64,000 nucleotides of DNA, from NCBI RefSeq assembly GCF_000721175.1, contig NZ_JOEZ01000034.1, positions 11,087-75,086 of the forward strand, written 5' to 3'. Source of the stretch: Streptomyces anulatus. GTDB lineage: Bacteria; Actinomycetota; Actinomycetes; Streptomycetales; Streptomycetaceae. Made by a program: the position numbers and the translations under genes. This document shows positions 15,735 through 24,170 of this stretch, piece after piece. Every line of letters starts with the position of its first letter. Position 1 is the first letter of the stretch. The notes under the pieces are model-generated. The model had not been told where the DNA came from and ran no database searches. It saw nothing but the letters and a program-made list of their open reading frames with translations.

Positions 15735-16499
15735 ATGGGTTCGCTGACGGGGAAGGTCGCGTTGGTCACGGGTGCCAGCCGCGGCATCGGCCGGGGGATC
15801 GCCCGGCGGCTTGCGCGTGACGGTGCTTTGGTCGCCGTTCATTACGGTGCGCGGGGCGAAGCGGCGCAGGAGGTGGTCGAGGAGATCCGGAGAGCGGGCG
15901 GACAGGCTTTCGCGATGGGCTCCCTGCTGGGAGTGCGGGGAGACGCCGAAGCGCTCTACGAGGCGTTCGGCGCGGGAATGGCGGACCGGGGCGAGGAGCC
16001 GGTGCTGGACATTCTGGTCAACAACGCCGGTGTGAGCGGATCCGGGCGAATAAGCGACGCCTCACCGGAAGTTTTCGACCGGCTGTTCGCGGTGAACGTG
16101 AAAGCGCCGCTGTTCCTTATCCAGCGGGGGTTGACCCTGATGAGGGATGAAGGGCGGATCGTCAACATTTCGTCAGCTGCCGCGCACCGGGCTTTTCCGG
16201 AGTCGGTGACCTACGCCATGACCAAGGGCGCGGTGGAGACGCTGACGCTTGCTGTGGCAAAGGAAGTGGCGGGGCGAGGCATTACGGCGAACACCGTGGT
16301 GCCCGGATTCGTGGAGACCGACATGAACGCCCGGCGACGCGAGACGCCCGAGGCCGCGGCGGCCCTGGCGGCGCACTCGGTGTTCGGCCGCATGGGCCAG
16401 CCGGCCGACATCGCCGACGTCGTGGCCTTCCTCGCCTCCGAGGACGCACGCTGGGTCACCGGCCAGAGCATCGACGCCACGGGCGGCATCGGGCTCTGA
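15735..16499 (+). CDS. SDR-family oxidoreductase (3-oxoacyl-ACP reductase type)
   Basis: A 254-residue classical short-chain dehydrogenase. Motifs in order: cofactor loop TGASRGIGRGIAR (about 13-25), NNAG near residue 98, catalytic Ser in NISSAAAH, YAMTKG with the Tyr/Lys pair, and the C-terminal ASEDARWVTGQSIDATGGIGL. An Arg after the glycine loop region favours NADP(H). The family reduces keto groups in fatty-acid, sugar-alcohol or steroid-like substrates. It is monocistronic and converges on the DUF5682 operon. Upstream it has an AT-richer region with three 9-bp repeats. Substrate not assignable. Confidence 0.87.
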   Translation: MGSLTGKVALVTGASRGIGRGIARRLARDGALVAVHYGARGEAAQEVVEEIRRAGGQAFAMGSLLGVRGDAEALYEAFGAGMADRGEEPVLDILVNNAGVSGSGRISDASPEVFDRLFAVNVKAPLFLIQRGLTLMRDEGRIVNISSAAAHRAFPESVTYAMTKGAVETLTLAVAKEVAGRGITANTVVPGFVETDMNARRRETPEAAAALAAHSVFGRMGQPADIADVVAFLASEDARWVTGQSIDATGGIGL

Positions 16500-16527
16500 G
16501 GGGCCGAGGCCGAGAGTGCGGTGCGGC

Positions 16528-16550
16528 GCCGGGCCGATCGGCCTCCCGGC
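16528..16550. terminator. Hairpin between convergent genes
   Basis: GCCGGG (16528-16533) pairs with CCCGGC (16545-16550) around a CCGATCGG core. It lies between the SDR stop and the DUF5682 stop. Confidence 0.5.
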
Positions 16551-16626
16551 TCCGCTCACGTACCTCCCGTCCTCCCGTTCCTCATATCCCTCGGCCCCTC
16601 GCATCCCTCTGCGTCTCTCACGTCGT

Positions 16627-19476
16627 TCATGAGCTCGTGAGCAGTGACTCCCACGCGGTCGCGGTGTCCGGATGACGGGCCGACAGCGCCGGACCCGCGG
16701 CATCCGCGTCGGGGGCGGCCCAGGTGCCGTCGCAGCCGAGCAGCCCCGCGACCACGTCGAGCGTCCCCGGGTGGGCGAAGAGCAGGGCGGCGCCGCGGCA
16801 CCCGCCGTCGGCCGCCTCCGCACGGCCGGCGGCCGACGCATCCGGCTCCGGCACCTCATGCCACGGCGGCACCCACGTGTCCAGCGCGGCGAGCCGGGCC
16901 GGGAAGATCCGCCCCGCCTCACGGACCAACAGCGGGGCCAGGTCCGCCGCTCCGGCGCGCAGCGTCGTGATCAGGGTCGGCAGCCAGGGCAGCAGAACCG
17001 GATCGGGCAGCCGCGCGAACGCGTTCGACACGGCCTCCACCACCACGTCCGCCAGCCCCGGCACCGGCACCAACGCGTGTACGAAGCCGCTGAGATAGCG
17101 CGGGTAGGCGGGCACCACCATCGGGTTCGCCAGGAGCTCGCCGCAGCGCTCCCGCAGCTCGGCCCGGGACAGGGCGCCGAGCTGCACCTGCGCCGCCCAC
17201 AGGAGCGCCGTCCGCTCCGGGTCCGTGGGGCGCGACTGGGCGACGGCCAGCTCCAGCTGGGCCCGGTCGCAGCCCAGGGACAGCGCCAGGCTCTCCATGC
17301 TGAACAGGAAGCCCAGCATCGCCGCCACCTGCCCCGCGGTCACGTCCTCGTCCGTGAACGCCGTCGGCAGCAAGGTGCAGTAATGCGCGTAACCGGCCTT
17401 GACGAACGACTCCACCCACGGCGGCAGCACCGGCTCACCGGTGCGGTAGTACGCCAGCAGCCCCCGCACCCGGCGCAGCACCTCCGGCGCCCCGTCCACG
17501 GTGCGCTCGGCGGCCAGGACCTCCAGGGCCCGGTGGCCCAGCTCATCGGCGAGCCGGCGGCTGCGGAGATACAGCGTCGCGTCCTCGACGGAGGCCAGGA
17601 CCACCGCCGTCGTCGCCCGCGGCCCGTATGCGTCGCGGCGCAGCCGCTGCTCCAGGACCTGCTCGATGCTCACGCCCTCGTAACCGAGCTCGATGAGCGC
17701 CCGCTGATGGGTGCCCAGCGCCAGGTCCCAGGACTCCTGGATCGAACGCTCGCCGAGCTTCCGCTCACCCATGATCGGCCGCGCCGCCCCGTGCGGCATC
17801 AGCCGGCGGAGCATCCACAGCACGTCGGAACACGCCCCGAGCTCCGGGCGGGAGTGCATGTCCAGCAGCGCACGCTGCACACCACGCTGCTGGAGTCTCA
17901 ACTCCAGCGGTGCGAGCCGGTCGTGCACATCGCGGGCCAGCGGCGGCAGCGCGTCGTAGCCGACCCGGCCGATCCGGTCGCCGCCCATCATGATCTCGAC
18001 GAGACGGCGCACGTCCCGCCGGCCCGGCACCGCGTCCTTCTCGATGCAGGTGATCGCCGCGTCCTGGAAGTCGTACGGCGTGGGCTTGGCCCGGTCCCGC
18101 ATCCCCGCGAGGAGGATCGACGTCTCGAACACCGCGATCGCGTCGGCGGTGGACGCCAGGTAGCCGCTGCGCCGCGCCGCGCGCACGATGTCCACCGACC
18201 AGCCCAGCAACTCGGCCTCGTCCAGCGTGTCCAGGACCGGCGGCCGTCGCAGGAACCCGGAGAGCCGGTCCGCGGCGGCTTCCTCGGGGGCGGCGGGGAC
18301 GGCCGGGGCAGCCCTCTTCGACGCGCGCGGCTTCCTCGCACCGTCCTGCCCGGCCAGCCGGAAGGGCTGCACCCGGGTGCGCTTGAGATTCTTCGCCCAC
18401 TGCGTCGCGGCGATCGACACCGACCCGGACGCCAGCCCGAACTGCGCCTCGATCGCCGCATGGCTGGACGGGATCAGCCCGTGCTGCCAGGTGGTGGCGG
18501 AGCGCGGCGAGATCAGATACGACCCGCTGCCCGCCACCCCGAACTCCTCGACCCGGCTGGCCGCGTGGAAGGCGCCGCACACATACAGGCAGTCCTCCGG
18601 GTCGGCCCCGCTCGACGCCAGGTGCTCGCGGATCCGGGTCCACATGTACCGCTCGCGGTCCTCGTCCACCCGGACCCGGTCACCGTCGCCGGGAGCCAGC
18701 CGCCGGAACAGGCTGCCGATGAGGAACATGACCTGGCGGTAGGCGGCGTGGTCGCTGTCGCCGAGCGGGACCTCGACGTACTGGTGCCACCACTCCGACC
18801 AGTGCCGCACCTTGCCGTGGCGCAGCAGATGCTCCTCCAGCTCGGCGAAGCGGGGCCGCAGGTCGCCGATCTCCACGCCGACGGCCTCACCGTGCAGTGC
18901 GGCCTCGGGCTCCGCCGACCCGGCCGCAGGACCGGACGCCTCCTGCGGGGTGCGCTCGCCGTGGCGGCCGTCCCACTGGAAGACGTGGTCGGAGGACCGG
19001 TCGACGAGGACCAGCTCGACACCTGGGGTGTCCAGGGCGTACGCGATGGCCTGATACTCGGCGGACGCCTCGGTGACCGGGGCGACGACCGACAGCGGGG
19101 CCCACTCGGCGGGGAACCCGTCGATGTCGCTCGCGAAGGCCTGGACCGCCACCGGCAGGCGGCAGTTGCGCAGCTCGCCGAGGAGCGGCGCCATGTCCTC
19201 GCACAGCTCCAGGTACACGACCTTGGGCTGCTTCTCGCGCAGTCGGCGGGCCATGGCGAGGGCGGAGGCGGGGGAGTGGTGGCAGACCGGGAAGATCTCC
19301 AGCGGCTCGCGCACCGCCCGGTCGACGTCGTCGACCATGCCGAGGAGGATGCCCTCCAGCGCGTCGGGCCCGTCGGCGAACGCGGTGGCGGCCTCGTGCA
19401 GCTGCCCGCGCAGCGCGGTGAACGACGCCTCCCCGGGCCCGTTCTCTCCGGGGCCGTTCGTGGACGACCCGCTCAT
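16627..19476 (-). CDS. DUF5682 family protein (YehM-like)
   Basis: A 949-residue cytosolic protein, last gene of a five-gene operon. ATG 19476 overlaps the stop of the AAA gene (ATGA); the longer in-frame start at 19524 would lie inside that gene. Near residues 61-90 it reads FPVCHHSPASALAMARRL then KVVYLELCEDM. A His-containing loop, then a helix, then a strand ending in an acidic ELC-type motif, is the pattern of the TraB/TIKI/ChaN-like fold. That relation is my inference. A charged linker follows around residues 390-420. The helical C-terminal half has no recognised motif. It is the counterpart of E. coli YehM, whose function is unknown. Confidence 0.82.
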   Translation of the reverse strand: MSGSSTNGPGENGPGEASFTALRGQLHEAATAFADGPDALEGILLGMVDDVDRAVREPLEIFPVCHHSPASALAMARRLREKQPKVVYLELCEDMAPLLGELRNCRLPVAVQAFASDIDGFPAEWAPLSVVAPVTEASAEYQAIAYALDTPGVELVLVDRSSDHVFQWDGRHGERTPQEASGPAAGSAEPEAALHGEAVGVEIGDLRPRFAELEEHLLRHGKVRHWSEWWHQYVEVPLGDSDHAAYRQVMFLIGSLFRRLAPGDGDRVRVDEDRERYMWTRIREHLASSGADPEDCLYVCGAFHAASRVEEFGVAGSGSYLISPRSATTWQHGLIPSSHAAIEAQFGLASGSVSIAATQWAKNLKRTRVQPFRLAGQDGARKPRASKRAAPAVPAAPEEAAADRLSGFLRRPPVLDTLDEAELLGWSVDIVRAARRSGYLASTADAIAVFETSILLAGMRDRAKPTPYDFQDAAITCIEKDAVPGRRDVRRLVEIMMGGDRIGRVGYDALPPLARDVHDRLAPLELRLQQRGVQRALLDMHSRPELGACSDVLWMLRRLMPHGAARPIMGERKLGERSIQESWDLALGTHQRALIELGYEGVSIEQVLEQRLRRDAYGPRATTAVVLASVEDATLYLRSRRLADELGHRALEVLAAERTVDGAPEVLRRVRGLLAYYRTGEPVLPPWVESFVKAGYAHYCTLLPTAFTDEDVTAGQVAAMLGFLFSMESLALSLGCDRAQLELAVAQSRPTDPERTALLWAAQVQLGALSRAELRERCGELLANPMVVPAYPRYLSGFVHALVPVPGLADVVVEAVSNAFARLPDPVLLPWLPTLITTLRAGAADLAPLLVREAGRIFPARLAALDTWVPPWHEVPEPDASAAGRAEAADGGCRGAALLFAHPGTLDVVAGLLGCDGTWAAPDADAAGPALSARHPDTATAWESLLTSS

Positions 19477-20603
19477 GACAGCGTGGCGATCGTGTCGCGG
19501 CCGCCGTCCAGGAACTCCGGCCACGAGCCGCCCTCCTGCTTGCTGCGCGGCTCGACGACACCGTGCAGGTACTTGTTGAAGATGGCCAGGTCCTCGGGGT
19601 CCCGCCGGGCGAGGGAGCCGACGAGCGAGGAGGCGAGGGTGCGGGCGGTCAGCGTGCTCTCGCCGAAGAAGTTGCTGTGCAGGACGGCGTCCTCCAGCAC
19701 ACCGATCTGTTCCGCCGTCGACAGCGCCGACTCAAGCTTCTCGTCGTCGCTGCCCGCCGCGGCGGCCGAGGCCCGCAGATCGGCGAAGCTCTGGAGAAGG
19801 ACGTCGAGCAGCGTCGGAGGAACGTCGAGGTCGATCGCGTGGCGGCGCAGCAGTTCCTCGGTGCGGAAGCGGACGATCTCCGCCTCGCTCTTCTTGTTCG
19901 TCACGACCGGGATGCGCACGAAGTTGAAACGGCGCTTCAGCGCGGACGACAGGTCATTGACGCCCCGGTCACGGCTGTTGGCGGTCGCGATGACCGAGAA
20001 GCCCGGCTTGGCGAAGACGATGTTGTCGCCCGCGTCCGTACCGTCGCTCTGCAGCTCGGGGACGGAGATGTACTTCTCCGAGAGAATCGAGATCAGCGCG
20101 TCCTGGACGTCACTGGTGGAGCGGGTCAGTTCCTCGAAGCGGCCGATGGCGCCCGTCTCCATCGCCGTCATGATCGGCGACGGGATCATCGACTCGCGCG
20201 ACTGGCCCTTGGCGATGACCATGGACACGTTCCAGGAGTACTTGATGTGGTCCTCGGTCGTGCCGGCCGTGCCCTGCACCACCAGGGTGGAGTTGCGGGA
20301 GATCGCGGCGGACAGCAGCTCCGCCAGCCAGCTCTTGCCGGTGCCGGGGTCTCCTATCAGCAGCAGACCGCGGTCGGAGGCGAGGGTGACGATCGACCGC
20401 TCGACGAAGCTCCGGTCGCCGAACCACTTCTGGGAGATCTCCCGGTCCAGGCCGTCGGCGCGCTCGGACCCCAGGATGAACAGCCGGACCATCTTCGGGG
20501 ACAGCCGCCAGGAGAACGGCTTGGGGCTGTCGTCGATCGACTCCAGCCAGTCGAGCTCCTCGGCGTACTTGGCCTCGGCGGGAGCACGCAACACGTCGGA
20601 CAT
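19473..20603 (-). CDS. MoxR-like AAA+ ATPase (YehL-like)
   Basis: A 376-residue AAA+ ATPase. Walker A is GDPGTGKS (84-91). The Walker B region reads AIGRFEELTR (about 152-161), where most MoxR proteins have an Asp-Glu pair; here it is Glu-Glu preceded by Phe. Sensor 1 is IATANSRDRG and the arginine finger is in SSALKRRFNFVR. The insert after Walker B (QDALISILSEKYISVPEL) is typical of MoxR/ChlI-like ATPases. Such ATPases work with a VWA-domain partner as a chaperone pair that remodels or inserts metal into targets. The VWA gene is directly upstream, 49 bp away. Confidence 0.88.
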   Translation of the reverse strand: MSDVLRAPAEAKYAEELDWLESIDDSPKPFSWRLSPKMVRLFILGSERADGLDREISQKWFGDRSFVERSIVTLASDRGLLLIGDPGTGKSWLAELLSAAISRNSTLVVQGTAGTTEDHIKYSWNVSMVIAKGQSRESMIPSPIMTAMETGAIGRFEELTRSTSDVQDALISILSEKYISVPELQSDGTDAGDNIVFAKPGFSVIATANSRDRGVNDLSSALKRRFNFVRIPVVTNKKSEAEIVRFRTEELLRRHAIDLDVPPTLLDVLLQSFADLRASAAAAGSDDEKLESALSTAEQIGVLEDAVLHSNFFGESTLTARTLASSLVGSLARRDPEDLAIFNKYLHGVVEPRSKQEGGSWPEFLDGGRDTIATLS

Positions 20604-20652
20604 CAGGGGGCCTTTCTGAACGGGCGGGAAGAGTGGAGAGGCAGGCGGTTTC

Positions 20653-22038
20653 TCAGGTGAGGAACGTCTTGAGTTCGTGTACGAGCTTGTCGATGTGCCC
20701 GGAGACCACGGGCGTGCCCAGGGCCTTGAACCGCTCCCGGAACCAGGGGTTGACCTCCTGCCGTCCGGAGCTGGTCACCGAGCCGACGGGAATGAACTTC
20801 ACCCCCGAGCGGTGCACGGCCTCGATGCCTTCGAACAGCGGCTGGGAACGGTCGAACTCGTAGAAGTCCGAGATCCACACCATGACCGTGTTCTTCGGCT
20901 CGGAGATCTTCGGGCGGGCCATCGCCATCGCGACGGGGCCGTCGTTCCCGCCGCCGAGATTCGTGCGCAGCAGCACGTCGAACGGGTCGTGCACCCACGG
21001 TGTGAGGTCGATCGAGCGGGTGTCGTAGGCGATGAGATGGACGTCCACCTTCGGCAGCCCGGCGAAGATGGACGCCAGGATGGTGCAGTTCACCATCGAG
21101 TCGACCATGGAGCCGGACTGGTCCACCACGACGATCAGCCGCTGCGGCGTCGTCCTGCGGACCGTGTGCCGGTAGTAGAGGCGATCGACGTAGAGCCGCT
21201 CCTCCTCCGGACTCCAGTTGGTGAGGTTCTTCCAGATCGTGCGGTCCAGGTCGAGATTGCGGAAGACGCGCTTGGGCGGCACCGAACGGTCCAGCTCGCC
21301 GACGCTTGCCTTCTCCACCTGCGTACGCAACACCTCGGCCACCTCGTCGACGTAACGGCGGATGAGGGACTTGGCGTTGGCGAGGGCCACCCCCGACAGA
21401 TTGCCCTTGTCCCGCAGCAACTGCTCGATCAGCGACATGCTGGGCGTCAGCCGCGCGGCCAGCTCCGGGTCGGCCAGCACCTCCCGCAGCCGCATGCGCC
21501 CCACGAGGTCCGCCTCGATCGCCGCCAGCTCGGGCCCGAGGCCGCCGGCGTCCAGACCCGCGCCCGCCGCCCGCCCGCCCCGGAGCCCGCCGGGCGGACC
21601 GCCCAGCGCACGCTCCAGCCAGCCCGCGTCGGACTGCCAGCGCGCCAGCTGCTCGGCGGTCACCGTGCTCGAACCGGTCGCGAAGACATTGAGCAGCACC
21701 TTCGAGACCAGCGCGGCGCGCCGCACCTCCGCCGCCCGCTCACGGGAGCCGGTCGCGTCGTCCTTCGGTGTCATCAGTCCGTCGAACTCGGCGGCCAGCT
21801 CCGGGTGGCGCTGCACCACCGAGTCGAGCGACGTCCCGGGATCCAGCAGCGCGGGCGGCAGACCGATGTCCTCGACCACCCCCAGGCTCGCCGACTCCAG
21901 CGCGGGCTGCTCCTCACCGTCGAAGAGGCGGGCCAGGAGCCGCCAGTACAGCACCTGACGGCGGTTGTCGTACGGGTCGGGCCCGGCCCGGTGCGGGCCG
22001 GCGGGACCGAGCGTCCGCCCGGTGGGATCCTCGGTCAT
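20653..22038 (-). CDS. VWA-domain protein partner of the AAA ATPase (YehP-like)
   Basis: A 461-residue protein. ATG 22038 overlaps the preceding stop (ATGA). Residues 1-290 are helical with charged segments and a Gly-rich patch (about 148-168). A C-terminal VWA domain begins near residue 298 with VVVDQSGSM, the MIDAS Asp-x-Ser-x-Ser at 306-310. It continues through LIAYDTRSIDLT and MVWISDFYEF, and ends HIDKLVHELKTFLT. Some longer frames extend upstream but run through the neighbouring gene. VWA proteins of MoxR pairs hold the metal ion and present clients to the ATPase. Confidence 0.88.
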   Translation of the reverse strand: MTEDPTGRTLGPAGPHRAGPDPYDNRRQVLYWRLLARLFDGEEQPALESASLGVVEDIGLPPALLDPGTSLDSVVQRHPELAAEFDGLMTPKDDATGSRERAAEVRRAALVSKVLLNVFATGSSTVTAEQLARWQSDAGWLERALGGPPGGLRGGRAAGAGLDAGGLGPELAAIEADLVGRMRLREVLADPELAARLTPSMSLIEQLLRDKGNLSGVALANAKSLIRRYVDEVAEVLRTQVEKASVGELDRSVPPKRVFRNLDLDRTIWKNLTNWSPEEERLYVDRLYYRHTVRRTTPQRLIVVVDQSGSMVDSMVNCTILASIFAGLPKVDVHLIAYDTRSIDLTPWVHDPFDVLLRTNLGGGNDGPVAMAMARPKISEPKNTVMVWISDFYEFDRSQPLFEGIEAVHRSGVKFIPVGSVTSSGRQEVNPWFRERFKALGTPVVSGHIDKLVHELKTFLT

Positions 22039-23447
22039 TTCCGCAACAGCCTTCCGGCGCGCTCGCGCAGCACGGCGACGGCGTCGGTGGCGGCCTTCTC
22101 CGCCCGGACACCGGCCTTGTCGGTCGTACCGCCCGCCCACGCCCCGGCGTGCACGGCGACGGCCTTCCTCCGCACGGTCGCCTCGACCGCGAGCGGTTGG
22201 AGAAAGAACTCCCCGGCATCCCAGCGCAGCAGCCCGACGCAGGCGTGGGAGGCCGCGACCGCCTCGGGCGTCAGCGGACCGGCGGCGGGCAGCCGGTCGG
22301 TGTCGACGGTCAAGGACCGTCCGGACACGTCGAACGTGAGACGGTCGTCCTCGGTCCGGGCGGCGTAACCCTCCAGCAGCACCGGAACGGCGATCCGGAC
22401 GGGATGCCGGTCCAGCGGCGCGACACGGGCGGCCGCCGCGGCGGACAGCATCACGCGCGCCGTGGCGAAGGCGTCGGCGGGCTCGCCCGTACGGGCCCGC
22501 CCGTCGTCCCAGACCAGATCCCCCTCGGCGGTCACCGGCATGGCGTCCAGCTCCATCGAGCGGCCCTCGCTCACGGCCCCGAGCAAGGCCGTACGGGGAC
22601 GCAGCAGCTGCCACAGGCCCGCCCCGACGACCGTGTCGGGCTTGGGCGCCGAAACCCCGGCGCGCACCAGACGGGGCGCCCCGCCGTCCGCGGGCTCGAA
22701 CACGGCGTGGACCTGCGCCTGCACGGCCGTCGCGTGCTCCTGCAGATCGACGCCGAGGGGCAACAGGCGACCGGTCGCCGGGGCGACGGAAGGCTCCCCG
22801 GCAGCGCCGGGCACCGTCAACAGCAGGGCACGCGACCACAGATCGGCCCAGCGGCGCACCGGCACACGCTCCAGCGTCGCCCCCGGGCACGAAGCGGCGA
22901 GCTCGGCGGCGAACCCGTCGAGCAGCGTCGCCCGACGACGCAGCGTCGGATCGGGCAGCATCGCGGAGACCACCGGCGCGGCCCCGGCGACCAGCTCGTG
23001 GTCGATGCCCCGCCAGCCGCCGCGCGCGAGATCGCACAGCCAACTGCGGGCCGCCGCGAGGAGGTTCGCCCCGTGCTCCGGCACTGCGGACGCCGGGGGA
23101 GAGCCTTCCGCCTCCGCCTGTCCCTCCTCGGGGGCGGGCCGGCCGACGGCCTCGTCGATCCGGTGCGTCAAGGCGTCGTGCACGGAGCCCAGCAGTGCGC
23201 AGCGGGCGGCGGCGAGCGCCACGAAGTGGTCCTCCCCGGCGGCCCCGTCCGTCGCCCTGCCGGCCGCCTCCGCGACCCGCGCGGCCAGCGGGGTCCCGGC
23301 GACGGCGTCGGCGAGCCCGGCGACCGCGGTCGCCTGGGCGGGCCCCGGCCGCAGCAGACCGGCCACCAGCGCCCCGTCGAAGGCGTCCACGGCGGCGAGC
23401 GCCTCGTCGAGCCCGTCGATCGGATCGGACAGCAGGTCGCCGCGCAT
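22035..23447 (-). CDS. Uncharacterised operon protein, likely equivalent to the C-terminal part of YehQ
   Basis: A 470-residue Ala/Leu-rich cytosolic protein without a signal peptide or recognised motif. ATG 23447 overlaps the stop of the SWIM gene (TGATG), and its own stop overlaps the VWA start (ATGA). The N-terminal half is helical (DEALAAVDAFDGALVAGLL...). The C-terminal half looks beta-rich (AVHAVF..., RIAVPVLLEGYAAR, LTFDVSGRSLTVD). E. coli YehQ is, as I recall, a single protein of about 640 residues with the SWIM motif near its start. The SWIM protein here (180) plus this one (470) add up to the same length, suggesting a split. Function unknown. Confidence 0.65.
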   Translation of the reverse strand: MRGDLLSDPIDGLDEALAAVDAFDGALVAGLLRPGPAQATAVAGLADAVAGTPLAARVAEAAGRATDGAAGEDHFVALAAARCALLGSVHDALTHRIDEAVGRPAPEEGQAEAEGSPPASAVPEHGANLLAAARSWLCDLARGGWRGIDHELVAGAAPVVSAMLPDPTLRRRATLLDGFAAELAASCPGATLERVPVRRWADLWSRALLLTVPGAAGEPSVAPATGRLLPLGVDLQEHATAVQAQVHAVFEPADGGAPRLVRAGVSAPKPDTVVGAGLWQLLRPRTALLGAVSEGRSMELDAMPVTAEGDLVWDDGRARTGEPADAFATARVMLSAAAAARVAPLDRHPVRIAVPVLLEGYAARTEDDRLTFDVSGRSLTVDTDRLPAAGPLTPEAVAASHACVGLLRWDAGEFFLQPLAVEATVRRKAVAVHAGAWAGGTTDKAGVRAEKAATDAVAVLRERAGRLLRK

Positions 23448-23989
23448 CAGGCCACCGCCCGCGTCGGCGGGAACCACTGCATCTCGGGCAACGGCGTGGT
23501 GACCGGGTCCAGTTCGAGATAGGACAGGTGCCGCAGGAACCGGCTGAACACCGGTGCGGCCGCCGAGGAGTCGCCCCGCACCGGCCGCGCGGCGGTCATG
23601 GCGGCGGTGAGGGACTGCGCGTGGGGCTCCCCGTCCGGGGTCTCCACCGCGAGGTAGCGTGCGACGCGCTCCGCGCCGTACTGCAGCACCGCCTCGCCGA
23701 CGAGGGCCTGGATGTGCTTGCAGAACATGCCGCGCGCACCGCCGCAGGGCCGGTTGTTGTTGGTGCTGCACGCGAACGCGTATGTCCGGGCCGCCACCGA
23801 CGACACGTACACCCGCCCGATGTCCGATCCGCTGGAGACGACGCCCTGCAACCGTCCGTCGGCCAGCTCGACGAACGGCACCTTGGCCAGCTTCCGCGGC
23901 CGCGCGGGCGGCACCACCCGCGCGGTACTCGACTTCTCCCAGACCGACAACGCGCCAACTCCCATGCATACGAAAGGGGACGTCCGCAC
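23447..23989 (-). CDS. SWIM zinc-finger protein (YehQ N-terminal-like)
   Basis: A 180-residue protein, first gene of the five-gene operon. The candidate zinc site is C74, C82, C90 and H92 (AFACSTNNNRPCGG, then MFCKHIQAL). The CxH end is typical of SWIM fingers, while the first two cysteines are seven residues apart rather than one. Before it lies a beta-rich segment (LQGVVSSGSDIGRVYVSSVAARTY). SWIM domains bind DNA or proteins; here it probably recruits a client to the MoxR-VWA machine. Start uncertain between 23989 and 23965; neither has a clear ribosome site. Confidence 0.78.
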   Translation of the reverse strand: MRTSPFVCMGVGALSVWEKSSTARVVPPARPRKLAKVPFVELADGRLQGVVSSGSDIGRVYVSSVAARTYAFACSTNNNRPCGGARGMFCKHIQALVGEAVLQYGAERVARYLAVETPDGEPHAQSLTAAMTAARPVRGDSSAAAPVFSRFLRHLSYLELDPVTTPLPEMQWFPPTRAVA

Positions 23990-24109
23990 CGACGCGGCGG
24001 GACGACAACGAACTTAATCCCGACCACTGACATCGATACTCGTAGCGGGTTCCTGGCGGTCGTGGCTCTGCCACTGACTGACGCCGACGCGGTCGACCGT
24101 CCGTGAGCC

Positions 24110-24129
24110 CCGGGGTCCGGCGGCCCCGG
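24110..24129. terminator. Hairpin downstream of the megasynthase gene
   Basis: CCGGGG (24110-24115) and CCCCGG (24124-24129) around an 8-base loop. It is 42 bp past the megasynthase stop and upstream of the SWIM operon, so it probably separates the two transcripts. Confidence 0.5.
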
Positions 24130-24170
24130 CGCCCGGACGTCCGGCGGCCTGCTTCGGGTAAGGGAAACGG

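Noticed and set aside
15515-15820. A short plus-strand frame reading MFEIFEVFDV across the 9-bp repeats
   Set aside because: The periodic peptide is only the translation of the tandem repeat. The frame overlaps the SDR gene and has no ribosome site.
16672-20619. A 1,315-codon open frame on the plus strand
   Set aside because: It is antisense to the DUF5682 and AAA genes, which have clear motifs. Its product is His/Gln/Arg-rich without any domain, as expected for a high-GC shadow.
22039-23043. Upstream extension of the VWA gene to a 796-residue protein
   Set aside because: It would overlap the preceding gene for 1 kb and has shadow composition. ATG 22038 sits in an ATGA overlap and begins the conserved part.
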